Source of the DNA: an uncultured Alphaproteobacteria bacterium
GTDB taxonomy: Bacteria > Pseudomonadota > Alphaproteobacteria > RF32 > CAG-239
Length of the DNA stretch: 6,394 bases
Assembly (NCBI GenBank): GCA_944391355.1
Contig: CALXTG010000123.1
Span: 1 to 6,394 of the forward strand
Direction of reading: 5' to 3'
Positions 1 through 6,253 of the stretch are shown piece by piece. Position 1 is the first letter of the stretch; the number at the start of each line of letters is the position of its first letter. The position numbers were made by a program, and so were the translations under genes. The notes beneath the pieces are model-generated. The model saw only the letters and a program-made list of their open reading frames with translations, was not told the origin of the DNA and ran no database searches.

Positions 1-2
1 AT

Positions 3-1097
3 CGCCGCAACCACAGTTTTACCGACTTCGGACAAGCCTACACCGATTTCAAAAACTGGCTGAACAAAGAATATAATTTTGACTATTCGGTCGATGTTTC
101 CTATATGGCGCAGCGGGCGACTCCCAGCGGTAAAAAGACCAGTTATCAGACGATTATCTATCCGTCTATTACCTGGACGCCGTTTCAAAACGAATATGGT
201 ACCGGAACCGTTAATCTCGGTTATAATATTGTCCGTTACGGCGGCATCAGCGCCGAACATCTGGGCAATAATATCGGCGCGGCGACCGGAATCAACGACT
301 ATACTTCTCCGCAAAATTCTTTCGATGAATTTTATTTTACCTATCAGCTGCCCGGAAAATGGAACTGGTTAACACTTGCAGCCGGTCAGTTTCCGATGTA
401 TAATTTCGACGGTTCAGCTTATGTTTCCAACCAGCAGGTAAACTTTATCAACGAATCTCTTTCACAAAACGGCTCTTCCACCTATCCGACCGCCAGCATG
501 GGCGCTTATGTTCAGATTGCTCCCAATGACGAATGGACCCTGGCTTTCGGGGGACAGGACGCGACCAATATTGACGGACAGAGTCTGAAAACCCACTTCG
601 GCGAAGAGCACTACACAACTTTCGCTTCTTTATCTTATACGCCGACCATAAAGAATCTCGGTTCCGGACAATATTCGGTTTTATTCTACAATCAGCCTTG
701 GGTCGATCAGCAAAAAGAAACCACTAACGGCTGGTCGTTAAACTTCAGTCAGAATCTGGGCGATAAATGGGCAGTTTTTGCCCGAGTTAACGGCGTTTCC
801 GGAAATCAGGCAACAATTGACCAATCCTGGGTACTGGGAACGGTTTATAATAATCCGCTCAACCGCAACCCGCTGGATCAGATCGGCTTGGCGGTCGCCT
901 ATAATAAAATCAACGAAAAAGCCGTCGGCAGCAAGCTCAACCACGATGCCGAAACCGTATTGGAAGCTTATTGGGCCTGGGGCTTGTCAAAATGGATGAC
1001 GATTACGCCGGATATTCAGTATTATATCAATCCGGCCGAGAATCCAAAGAGCGACAATGCCGCGGTCTTTTCGCTGCGCACGACTTTCTTCTTCTAA
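3..1097 (+). CDS. Carbohydrate-selective porin, OprB-like (5'-truncated)
   Basis: The reading frame is open from the left edge, so the start codon, signal peptide and N-terminal part lie outside the window; 364 residues are visible. The protein alternates short amphipathic, aromatic-rich segments with Asn/Gly/Asp-rich turns, as in an outer-membrane beta-barrel, and ends in SLRTTFFF, a C-terminal aromatic signal for barrel assembly. Near the end, WMTITPDIQYYINPAENP matches the penultimate strand and the 'P-x-x-Q-Y-x-x-N-P' motif of OprB-type porins, which let sugars diffuse across the outer membrane. OprB proteins are usually somewhat over 400 residues, so roughly the first 50-100 are missing. 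The substrate cannot be told. The stop codon interlocks with that of the convergent gene, and no intrinsic terminator is visible after it. The porin family is fairly sure; sugar specificity is inferred from the family. Confidence 0.8.
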   Translation, partial: RRNHSFTDFGQAYTDFKNWLNKEYNFDYSVDVSYMAQRATPSGKKTSYQTIIYPSITWTPFQNEYGTGTVNLGYNIVRYGGISAEHLGNNIGAATGINDYTSPQNSFDEFYFTYQLPGKWNWLTLAAGQFPMYNFDGSAYVSNQQVNFINESLSQNGSSTYPTASMGAYVQIAPNDEWTLAFGGQDATNIDGQSLKTHFGEEHYTTFASLSYTPTIKNLGSGQYSVLFYNQPWVDQQKETTNGWSLNFSQNLGDKWAVFARVNGVSGNQATIDQSWVLGTVYNNPLNRNPLDQIGLAVAYNKINEKAVGSKLNHDAETVLEAYWAWGLSKWMTITPDIQYYINPAENPKSDNAAVFSLRTTFFF

Positions 1098-2254
1098 AGC
1101 TGACGCGAAGCGGCTGAGTTGTGCCGTACGGCCAAATCAGCCGTCTTGCTGTTCCGCGGTTGGTTAAATCCTTCGCTGACTTTGTCTGAGGGGAGTTTTT
1201 CCTGCAGCAGGGCTGCCAGTTCTTCTTTTTGCATCTGCTGCATTTCGCGGGTAATAAGATAAGCTACCGCGCCGCAGTAATCAAAATAGTATCCCGAATT
1301 TTTAGCGGCAATAACATCGGTTCGGCCGCTGCTTTCACCGTTGGCGCCGACATAAACGGCTTCGTCGGACAGGCCTTTTTTGTCCGCAGAGGTAATGTCC
1401 GGCGCGCGGCGGCGCATACGGATAATGCTCTCGCGCACATTCGCCCGCCCTTTTTCCCTGATGATCTGGGCTGCGGTCTTAATTTCCTGTTTATGCTCCT
1501 GATACTGATCCTGAACCCATTTGGGGCCTATACAGGTGAAATGCATGCCGCTGGAAGTGCTGACCCCGTTGTTGCCGGGAACGCGGCTGATAAGGATCCC
1601 GCCGACACCAACTTGTTTTATCGTTTCTTTGAGATTGTTCCGGCATTCATGCAAAAAGCGGGATAATTCCTTATCCTGACGAATATGCTCCAAAAACTTC
1701 GGACAAGATACGTTTGAATGTTTATCTTCGGGAAAAATACGCTCAACCGCACGGGAAATCAACGCAGCGATTTTGCTGTTTTGTTCTCCGGTTTCAACCG
1801 CCTGACGGGCAGACAAAGCTCCCGACATAACACAGTAGTTGAAGCTGCCGCTTAAACCGCCGCTCTTGAAAACATAATCGGCGACTTCTTTTATCAGCTG
1901 TTCTTTATAGCCCTGCGCCCGGGTGGTGCGAATCAGATCATTGAGATAAAACATATTGCCGAAAAACTCCAGGCTGTGTTCCGCGGCCAAACGGCGCGCA
2001 AAAGCTTCTTCGCGAAACAGGCAGTCGGTTTTGCTGATGTTGATTACTTCCGAAGTCGGCAGACTAATTTCTATTCGCGGCGCGGTTTTTTCATTACTCT
2101 CCTGATGCGGCGCAGCTGTTCCCTGTTTTCCGCCGCCGAAAGTCATCGTTAATATCAGGCTGGCGGTAATCGCAGCCTTTTCCGCAACCTGCTCCAGCTT
2201 CTTTATCTGCCGGGATGCCCCGATCCTTTTTCTTAATTCATCGATCTTGAACAT
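1094..2254 (-). CDS. Uncharacterised 386-residue protein, possible Cys/His hydrolase-like fold
   Basis: I do not recognise this family. The N-terminus is basic (residues 8-19), followed by a short hydrophobic stretch (about 28-39, ITASLILTMTFG) and a polar linker, which could be a weak membrane anchor or an atypical signal. The body (about 65-345) is mixed alpha/beta with six cysteines at 78, 141, 184, 204, 241 and 327. Two blocks stand out: GSFNYCVMSGALSA around Cys141, at the start of a likely helix, and a strand GGILISRV followed by SSGMHFTCIG around His238. A Cys at a helix start with a later His in a strand is the arrangement of papain-like folds such as NlpC/P60 and CHAP, but the match is weak. 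The last 30 residues are polar and probably disordered. The ATG start at 2254 is supported by an upstream AAGGG and a TATAAT box. The gene is divergent from the protease operon and convergent with the porin. That it is a real gene is likely; its function is unknown. Confidence 0.75.
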   Translation of the reverse strand: MFKIDELRKRIGASRQIKKLEQVAEKAAITASLILTMTFGGGKQGTAAPHQESNEKTAPRIEISLPTSEVINISKTDCLFREEAFARRLAAEHSLEFFGNMFYLNDLIRTTRAQGYKEQLIKEVADYVFKSGGLSGSFNYCVMSGALSARQAVETGEQNSKIAALISRAVERIFPEDKHSNVSCPKFLEHIRQDKELSRFLHECRNNLKETIKQVGVGGILISRVPGNNGVSTSSGMHFTCIGPKWVQDQYQEHKQEIKTAAQIIREKGRANVRESIIRMRRRAPDITSADKKGLSDEAVYVGANGESSGRTDVIAAKNSGYYFDYCGAVAYLITREMQQMQKEELAALLQEKLPSDKVSEGFNQPRNSKTADLAVRHNSAASRQL

Positions 2255-2262
2255 TGCATTTA

Positions 2263-2269
2263 TCCCTTT
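2263..2269 (-). promoter_or_regulatory. Ribosome binding site of the 386-residue gene
   Basis: Read on the minus strand, AAAGGGA lies about 8-9 bases before the ATG at 2254. It is the only purine-rich Shine-Dalgarno-like element there and supports this start. Another ATG at 2259-2257 is out of frame. Confidence 0.5.
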
Positions 2270-2279
2270 ATATTATTTT

Positions 2280-2285
2280 ATTATA
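2280..2285 (-). promoter_or_regulatory. Candidate -10 box of the 386-residue gene
   Basis: The minus strand reads TATAAT exactly, about 26 bases before the start codon, which would give a short leader of about 20 bases. No convincing TTGACA-like -35 element lies 16-18 bases upstream; that stretch reads GATGAT followed by a T-run. The surrounding DNA is so AT-rich that a chance match is quite possible. Confidence 0.35.
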
Positions 2286-2337
2286 CTATTTTTAGAAAAA
2301 AAATCATCTGTTTTTTGCCGATAAAAATAATTTTTGC

Positions 2338-2367
2338 TTTACAAAAAGAGACTTTCGGCAGTAGATT
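2338..2367 (+). promoter_or_regulatory. Candidate sigma70-type promoter of the protease-transglutaminase-ligase operon
   Basis: TTTACA (2338-2343, five of six matches to TTGACA) is followed after 18 bases by TAGATT (2362-2367, four of six to TATAAT). Transcription would begin near 2374, about 30 bases before the first ATG. A second -10-like hexamer, TAGAAT (2377-2382), has no good -35 partner. The position in a divergent AT-rich gap and the tight operon downstream make a promoter here expected; the exact boxes are uncertain. Confidence 0.35.
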
Positions 2368-2406
2368 TTATTAGTTTAGAATTTGAAATTATAAGTGATT
2401 GAGATA

Positions 2407-2940
2407 ATGCGTTTTATTGAAAAGTTTTTTAGACTCTCTTGTCTTTGCATATTTGCCTGTTCCTGCGCGCAGGAGCAGACGGTTGTTCCCGAAATTGTTC
2501 CGGCCGTGGAGGTCAAAATGCCAACATCTCACCCTCTGGGGATCATCGGCGAGGTTGAACCGATTTATATCCTGCCGATGAAAACTCCTTTCGAAGCCCG
2601 GATTGATACCGGCGCCGAAAGTTCGTCAATTGATGTCGAAAATGTACGCCAGTTTGAACGCGACGGCGAAAAATGGGTTTCTTTCACGGTTAAAAACGAA
2701 CAAAACGGCGAAGTGCACCGTTTTGAAAAAAAAATTGAAAAAACCACTACTATCAAAAGGCTTCATAAAAGCGAAAAACGCGTTGTCGTAATGATGGATG
2801 TCAAATTCGGCGATCAGATCATCAATGCCAATTTTTCGCTTGCCAATCGCGAGAAATTTGAATATCAGGTTCTGGTCGGCCGCAATATTCTGACCGGCCG
2901 CGCTATTGTCGATACCTCGCTTTCGCATACTTTAAATTAA
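2407..2940 (+). CDS. Retropepsin-like aspartic protease ('ATP-dependent zinc protease' family), exported, possible lipoprotein
   Basis: This is a 177-residue protein of the family annotated as ATP-dependent zinc protease (DUF785, RimB-like), which has a retropepsin fold rather than zinc-site motifs. The catalytic motif is IDTGAES (Asp at residue 67), with the flap and core following. The second conserved motif is VLVGRNIL (155-162), matching the L-(I/V)-G-R-x-x-L of retropepsins. One copy per chain implies that a dimer forms the active site. The N-terminus, MRFIEKFFR then LSCLCIFACSC, is a short signal peptide; IFAC (Cys18) or ACSC (Cys20) could be a lipobox, so the protein is probably periplasmic and perhaps lipid-anchored. 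I chose ATG 2407; an in-frame GTG at 2395 adds four residues with an acidic start and no better ribosome site. It is the first gene of the operon and probably trims the product of the ligase encoded downstream (inference). Confidence 0.85.
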   Translation: MRFIEKFFRLSCLCIFACSCAQEQTVVPEIVPAVEVKMPTSHPLGIIGEVEPIYILPMKTPFEARIDTGAESSSIDVENVRQFERDGEKWVSFTVKNEQNGEVHRFEKKIEKTTTIKRLHKSEKRVVVMMDVKFGDQIINANFSLANREKFEYQVLVGRNILTGRAIVDTSLSHTLN

Positions 2941-2950
2941 AGAGTCTTCC

Positions 2951-4486
2951 ATGTTGAAAAAAATTTTTACGGTTCGCAAAATCCTGAGCTTCCTGTTGCT
3001 GCTTTCGCTTATTTATGCCGGTTACAGCATTTATTATAAAATTAAATACTGGGGTTTCAATTTTGCGCCGCGCAAAATGACTGACGTATGGACGATTGAG
3101 GCTCATATTGCTTTTGAACCGACCGGCGAACCGATTAAAGTATCATTGGCGGTTCCTTCGGAAACCGAAGAATTTAAAATTCTGGAAGAAAATATCGTTG
3201 CCCCCGGCTATAAAATGAAACGGGTCAAAAACGGAACCAGCCGCGTGGTTTTAAGCGCTCCGGCACAACAGGGGGCGCAAAATATTTATTATCGGCTGAT
3301 GCTGTTTGACAATCGCGACGGCAAAGGGAAAATTTATGCGCCGGTGCCGCCGCGGCCGAAAACACCTTTTTGGGACGAGCAGACCAGCGCAGCCGCCAAA
3401 CAATTTTTGAAAGACGCCGCACAACAGACCGGCGATCTGCCACAGCAAATTATCCGCCTGCTAAATCAAAATCCGCCGCATCCGCTGACAGCCACCCTGC
3501 TGCCGATGAAAAAATCGCAGAAAGACGTTGCTGAGCTGATTACTTCCCTGCTCGCCGTCAAAAAGGTGCCGACCCGGATTGCCCGCGGCGTCAAGCTGGA
3601 AGAAAACAAAAAATCCTTTACACCCGATTTAATGATTGAGGCTTATATCAACGGCAAATGGCGGATTTATGATATTCAGACCGCGCAAAAAGGCATTCCG
3701 GAAAATTTTGTTATTTTCCAGCGCGGCGGCAGCTCTCTGCTTGATGTTGAGGGCGGACAAAATTCGTCGGTCTTATTCTCGGCATTAAAATCGGTCAGCA
3801 GTTCTTTCGGCCTGGCCGGACAAAGAGCTAAACTTGCCCAGCAGAAAACATGGTTTGATTTTTCTATCTACAACCTGCCGCTGGCTCAGCAGAATACGCT
3901 GAAATGGTTTTCAATTTTTCCGCTGGCAATTTTGGTTATTGTGTTAATGCGCAATGTCGTCGGTTTGCAGACCATGGGGACTTTTACCCCGATGCTGCTG
4001 GCGATGTCGCTGGTTAAAACCGGCTTTCTGCCCGGATTGATCTGCTTCGGCATTATTATCGGCATCGGCCTGCTGATGCGGTTTGTCCTGTCTAAATTTA
4101 ACCTGCTGCTGGTGCCGAGAATTTCGGCCGTGGTTATTTTTGTTATTTTAATGATGCAGGCGCTGACAATTTTCGGCTATCAGTTTAAAATCGACGTCGG
4201 CTCTTCGGCGGTCTTTTTCCCGATTATCATTATGGCCTGGATTATTGAACGCGCTTCGATTACCTGGGAAGAAGACGGGCCGGCCAATGCCGGGCGCGAA
4301 GTCTTTTTCAGCCTGTTGGTCGCGGTTATTACCTATTTTATTGTCAGCAGCGAATATATCCGCCATATCATGTTTGCCTTTAATGAACTTAATCTGGTTA
4401 TTCTGTTTATCGTGATGCTGCTCGGAACCTATACGGGATACCGCCTTACCGAACTGAAACGTTTTTCACCGCTGGCGAAGGGCTGA
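2951..4486 (+). CDS. Inactive transglutaminase domain fused to a 7-TM module
   Basis: This 511-residue protein has an N-terminal membrane helix (about 11-29), a periplasmic region (30-315) and a C-terminal bundle of about seven helices (roughly 318-334, 344-358, 361-380, 388-407, 416-431, 450-468 and 479-496). The region around 190-245 follows the transglutaminase core, but the place of the catalytic Cys is held by Asp/Val (KDVAELITSLL), the His position is Met/Ile before EAY, and only the Asp of YDIQT seems kept. It therefore fits the 'inactive transglutaminase' family, thought to bind peptides rather than cleave or cross-link them. The 7-TM part carries the family motifs GLQTMGTFTPMLLA (338-351) and ERASITWEEDG (433-443). 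The ATG at 2951 has AAAGAG about six bases upstream and follows the protease stop by 10 bases. The gene next to it is the cognate ligase. Identification is firm; its role as a sensor, transporter or scaffold is unknown. Confidence 0.9.
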   Translation: MLKKIFTVRKILSFLLLLSLIYAGYSIYYKIKYWGFNFAPRKMTDVWTIEAHIAFEPTGEPIKVSLAVPSETEEFKILEENIVAPGYKMKRVKNGTSRVVLSAPAQQGAQNIYYRLMLFDNRDGKGKIYAPVPPRPKTPFWDEQTSAAAKQFLKDAAQQTGDLPQQIIRLLNQNPPHPLTATLLPMKKSQKDVAELITSLLAVKKVPTRIARGVKLEENKKSFTPDLMIEAYINGKWRIYDIQTAQKGIPENFVIFQRGGSSLLDVEGGQNSSVLFSALKSVSSSFGLAGQRAKLAQQKTWFDFSIYNLPLAQQNTLKWFSIFPLAILVIVLMRNVVGLQTMGTFTPMLLAMSLVKTGFLPGLICFGIIIGIGLLMRFVLSKFNLLLVPRISAVVIFVILMMQALTIFGYQFKIDVGSSAVFFPIIIMAWIIERASITWEEDGPANAGREVFFSLLVAVITYFIVSSEYIRHIMFAFNELNLVILFIVMLLGTYTGYRLTELKRFSPLAKG

Positions 4487-4491
4487 TTCAG

Positions 4492-5448
4492 ATGTTTAAA
4501 TGGCTTAAATTTTCTTCGCCGAAAAGCCTGCATAAAGCCGGAGTTCTTGGTATGAACTGCCGCAATTACAATATTATCTCCCAATATAATCAGCGACGGC
4601 TTTATCCTCTTGTAGACGACAAAGTACAAACCAAGCTTTTGGCGCAGAAGGCGGGAATCAACACGCCCGGACTGATCGGGATTATAGAATTTCAGCATCA
4701 GGTCAAAAATATTATAGACATTGTCAAAGAGCATAAGGAATTTGTCGTCAAACCGGCGCACGGCAGCGGCGGTAAAGGCGTGCTGGTGATTATCGATTAC
4801 ACCGACAATTGTTTTACGACCCCGTCGGGACGCACAATCAGCTATAATGAGCTTTATCAGCATATTTCCAATATTCTGAGCGGGCTGTACAGCCTGGGAG
4901 GAAAATATGACGCGGCGGTTATTGAAGAGCTGGTTCATTTCAGCAACATATTTGCCGATTTCAGTTTTCAGGGAATTCCCGATGTTCGGATTATCGTTTA
5001 CAAAGGGTACCCGGCAATGTCAATGATGCGGCTGGCAACGGCAGCTTCTGGCGGTAGAGCGAATTTACATCAGGGAGCAGTCGGGGTCGGCCTGGATATT
5101 GCCAACGGCAAAACTCTCAAAGCCGTTATGAAAAATGTTCCGATTACACACCACCCCGATACCGAAGCCGATTTATCAAAACTGGAAGTGCCTTTGTGGC
5201 GCGAACATCTGCTTATCGGCGCTAAAGCCTATGAAATGACAGGACTGGGCTATCTCGGCGCCGATATTGTGCTCGATGCCCGGCGCGGCCCGATGATGCT
5301 GGAACTGAATGCCCGGCCGGGGCTGGCAATTCAGATTGCCAACGGAATCGGACTGGAAGGCAAACTGCAGGAAATTGACCGCTATTATCCGACCGGCCTC
5401 AGCCCCGAAGAAAGGGTTGATTATATCTTAAACCGGAAAAAAGATTAG
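4492..5448 (+). CDS. Alpha-L-glutamate ligase-like protein (RimK-related ATP-grasp)
   Basis: This is a 318-residue cytoplasmic ATP-grasp enzyme with no signal or membrane segment, of the usual length for the RimK-related glutamate-ligase group. Motifs in order are GMNCRNYNII (20-29) and YPLVDDKVQTK (38-48) in the N-terminal lobe; FVVKPAHGSGGKGVLVI (84-100), the ATP-binding Lys87 and glycine loop; PDVRIIVYKGYPAMSMMR (163-180); SGGRANLHQGAVGVG (186-200); and MMLELNARPG (268-277), where Glu271 and Asn273 should bind Mg2+. ATP-grasp ligases activate a carboxylate as acyl phosphate and join it to an amine, in RimK by adding glutamate to ribosomal protein S6. This branch is defined by its link with the transglutaminase/7-TM and retropepsin genes, not with S6, so its acceptor is unknown. 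The start at 4492 is 5 bases after the previous stop, with GAAGGG (4477-4482) inside the end of the upstream gene serving as ribosome site. Confidence 0.9.
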   Translation: MFKWLKFSSPKSLHKAGVLGMNCRNYNIISQYNQRRLYPLVDDKVQTKLLAQKAGINTPGLIGIIEFQHQVKNIIDIVKEHKEFVVKPAHGSGGKGVLVIIDYTDNCFTTPSGRTISYNELYQHISNILSGLYSLGGKYDAAVIEELVHFSNIFADFSFQGIPDVRIIVYKGYPAMSMMRLATAASGGRANLHQGAVGVGLDIANGKTLKAVMKNVPITHHPDTEADLSKLEVPLWREHLLIGAKAYEMTGLGYLGADIVLDARRGPMMLELNARPGLAIQIANGIGLEGKLQEIDRYYPTGLSPEERVDYILNRKKD

Positions 5449-5506
5449 ACTATTGATTATCAGCGCGCAGATACCTACTTAACATACAGACAGATAAATT
5501 TATGAC

Positions 5507-5510
5507 GGAG
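5507..5510 (+). promoter_or_regulatory. Ribosome binding site of the cyclophilin gene
   Basis: GGAG lies seven bases before the ATG at 5518 and fixes that start. This makes the unusual lysine-rich N-terminal tail part of the translated protein rather than a start-calling artefact. The 69-base gap from the ligase has no hairpin terminator, so read-through from the operon is possible. TTGATT at 5453-5458 could be a -35 element, but no good -10 follows at normal spacing. Confidence 0.6.
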
Positions 5511-5517
5511 ATGTAAA

Positions 5518-6162
5518 ATGGCCAAAGAAACCAAAACCAGCAAGAAAACAAAAGACGAAGCAAAGCTGCTCAAAAGCAGCGAAACAAAAAAACTCCCCGG
5601 CAGCGAAGCCAAAAAACTGCCGAATAAAGAATCCAAAAAGCTGCCGGTCAGCAAAACCAGAGCCAAGAAAATCAAACATTCCTATCAAGTTAAAGATCCG
5701 GAAAACGCTTTGCTGCTGAAATTAAAAGACGGGGATGTCATTATTGAAATGTATCCCGAAGACGCACCCAATCATGTAGAGCGGATTAAAGAGCTGGTTC
5801 GCGCCGGTTTTTATAACGGCTTGAAATTTCACCGCGTTATTGAAGGCTTTATGGCTCAGACCGGTTGTCCTTACGGCAACGGCACCGGCGGTTCGGGGAA
5901 AAAACTGAAAGCCGAATTTAACCGCAACCCTCATAAACGGGGGACGGTCTCTATGGCTCGCGCCATGAATCCGGATTCCGCGGACAGTCAGTTCTTTATC
6001 TGTTTCGGTAATTGCGACTGGCTCAACGGACAATATACGGTCTGGGGTGAAGTGACATCGGGCATGGAATATGTCGACAACATTAAGAAAGGCGGCGGCG
6101 CTAACGGCGCTGTCAGTGATCCTGATGAAATTGTCAGCATGGTAGTTATTGCCGATATTTAG
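5518..6162 (+). CDS. Cyclophilin-type peptidyl-prolyl cis-trans isomerase with lysine-rich N-terminal tail
   Basis: The protein has 214 residues, with the cyclophilin domain at about 60-214. It speeds cis-trans rotation at proline bonds during protein folding. Visible active-site elements are KFHRVI (catalytic Arg106), FMAQTG (Gln114), SMARA (145-149), SQFFI (157-161) and DWLNGQYTVWGEV (167-179), whose Trp168 matches the Trp of cyclosporin-binding cyclophilins. Bacterial single-domain cyclophilins are usually 150-190 residues; the excess is the first 55 or so residues, a Lys/Glu/Ser-rich, probably unfolded tail with four octapeptides (16-47). It has no signal peptide, so a cytoplasmic site is likely. 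The start is fixed by GGAG upstream. The gene lies 69 bases after the ligase and ends before a strong hairpin terminator, so it may be the last gene of that transcript. PpiB-type activity is well supported; the purpose of the tail is unknown. Confidence 0.92.
   Translation: MAKETKTSKKTKDEAKLLKSSETKKLPGSEAKKLPNKESKKLPVSKTRAKKIKHSYQVKDPENALLLKLKDGDVIIEMYPEDAPNHVERIKELVRAGFYNGLKFHRVIEGFMAQTGCPYGNGTGGSGKKLKAEFNRNPHKRGTVSMARAMNPDSADSQFFICFGNCDWLNGQYTVWGEVTSGMEYVDNIKKGGGANGAVSDPDEIVSMVVIADI
5563..5658 (+). repeat. Four tandem octapeptide-coding repeats (KKLPxxxx) in the cyclophilin tail
   Basis: Four consecutive 24-base units encode KLLKSSET, KKLPGSEA, KKLPNKES and KKLPVSKT. Spacing is exactly eight residues, with the first copy degenerate and three sharing KKLP. 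The DNA copies differ at synonymous sites (for example ctc-ccc, ctg-ccg), so this is not a fresh duplication. Each unit is basic with one proline. Confidence 0.85.
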
Positions 6163-6213
6163 AAAGTGACTGCATTTTATAGGTCATACGAAATTACAAC
6201 AACTTTAAAAATT

Positions 6214-6253
6214 ATAAAGCCTGAAGATCAATTCAGGCTTTATTGTTATTTTA
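6214..6253. terminator. Rho-independent terminator, probably bidirectional
   Basis: A perfect 12-base-pair inverted repeat (6214-6225 and 6232-6243; arms ATAAAGCCTGAA and TTCAGGCTTTAT) closes a six-base loop. On the plus strand it is followed by the T-rich TGTTATTTTA, and on the minus strand by AATTTTTAAAG. It sits 51 bases after the cyclophilin stop and directly after the stop of the minus-strand gene at the right edge, so it can end transcription of both. Confidence 0.85.

Noticed and set aside
79..372. Alternative plus-strand frame of 97 codons in the porin
   Set aside because: It is Arg/Ser/Pro-rich out-of-frame translation; the porin frame is open through the same region and has clear barrel features.
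1104..1112. Small inverted repeat CGC-GAA-GCG near the porin stop as a terminator
   Set aside because: The stem is only three base pairs and has no T-tract, and it lies inside the coding region of the convergent gene.
1229..1666. Plus-strand open frame of 145 codons inside the minus-strand 386-residue gene
   Set aside because: It is wholly antisense to a longer, better supported frame with its own ribosome site, and its protein shows no family motif.
2395..2406. GTG start four codons before the chosen ATG of the protease
   Set aside because: It adds an acidic residue before a signal peptide and has no better ribosome site; still possible, with little effect on the product.
4429..4938. Minus-strand open frame of 169 codons across the junction of the transglutaminase and ligase genes
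   Set aside because: It lies opposite highly conserved motifs of two firmly identified genes, which explains the open frame; no independent support.
5449..5517. Terminator between the ligase and cyclophilin genes
   Set aside because: No stable stem-loop with a following T-run was found in these 69 bases.
5722..6033. Minus-strand open frame of 103 codons opposite the cyclophilin domain
   Set aside because: It is the mirror of a conserved coding region with no recognisable product.
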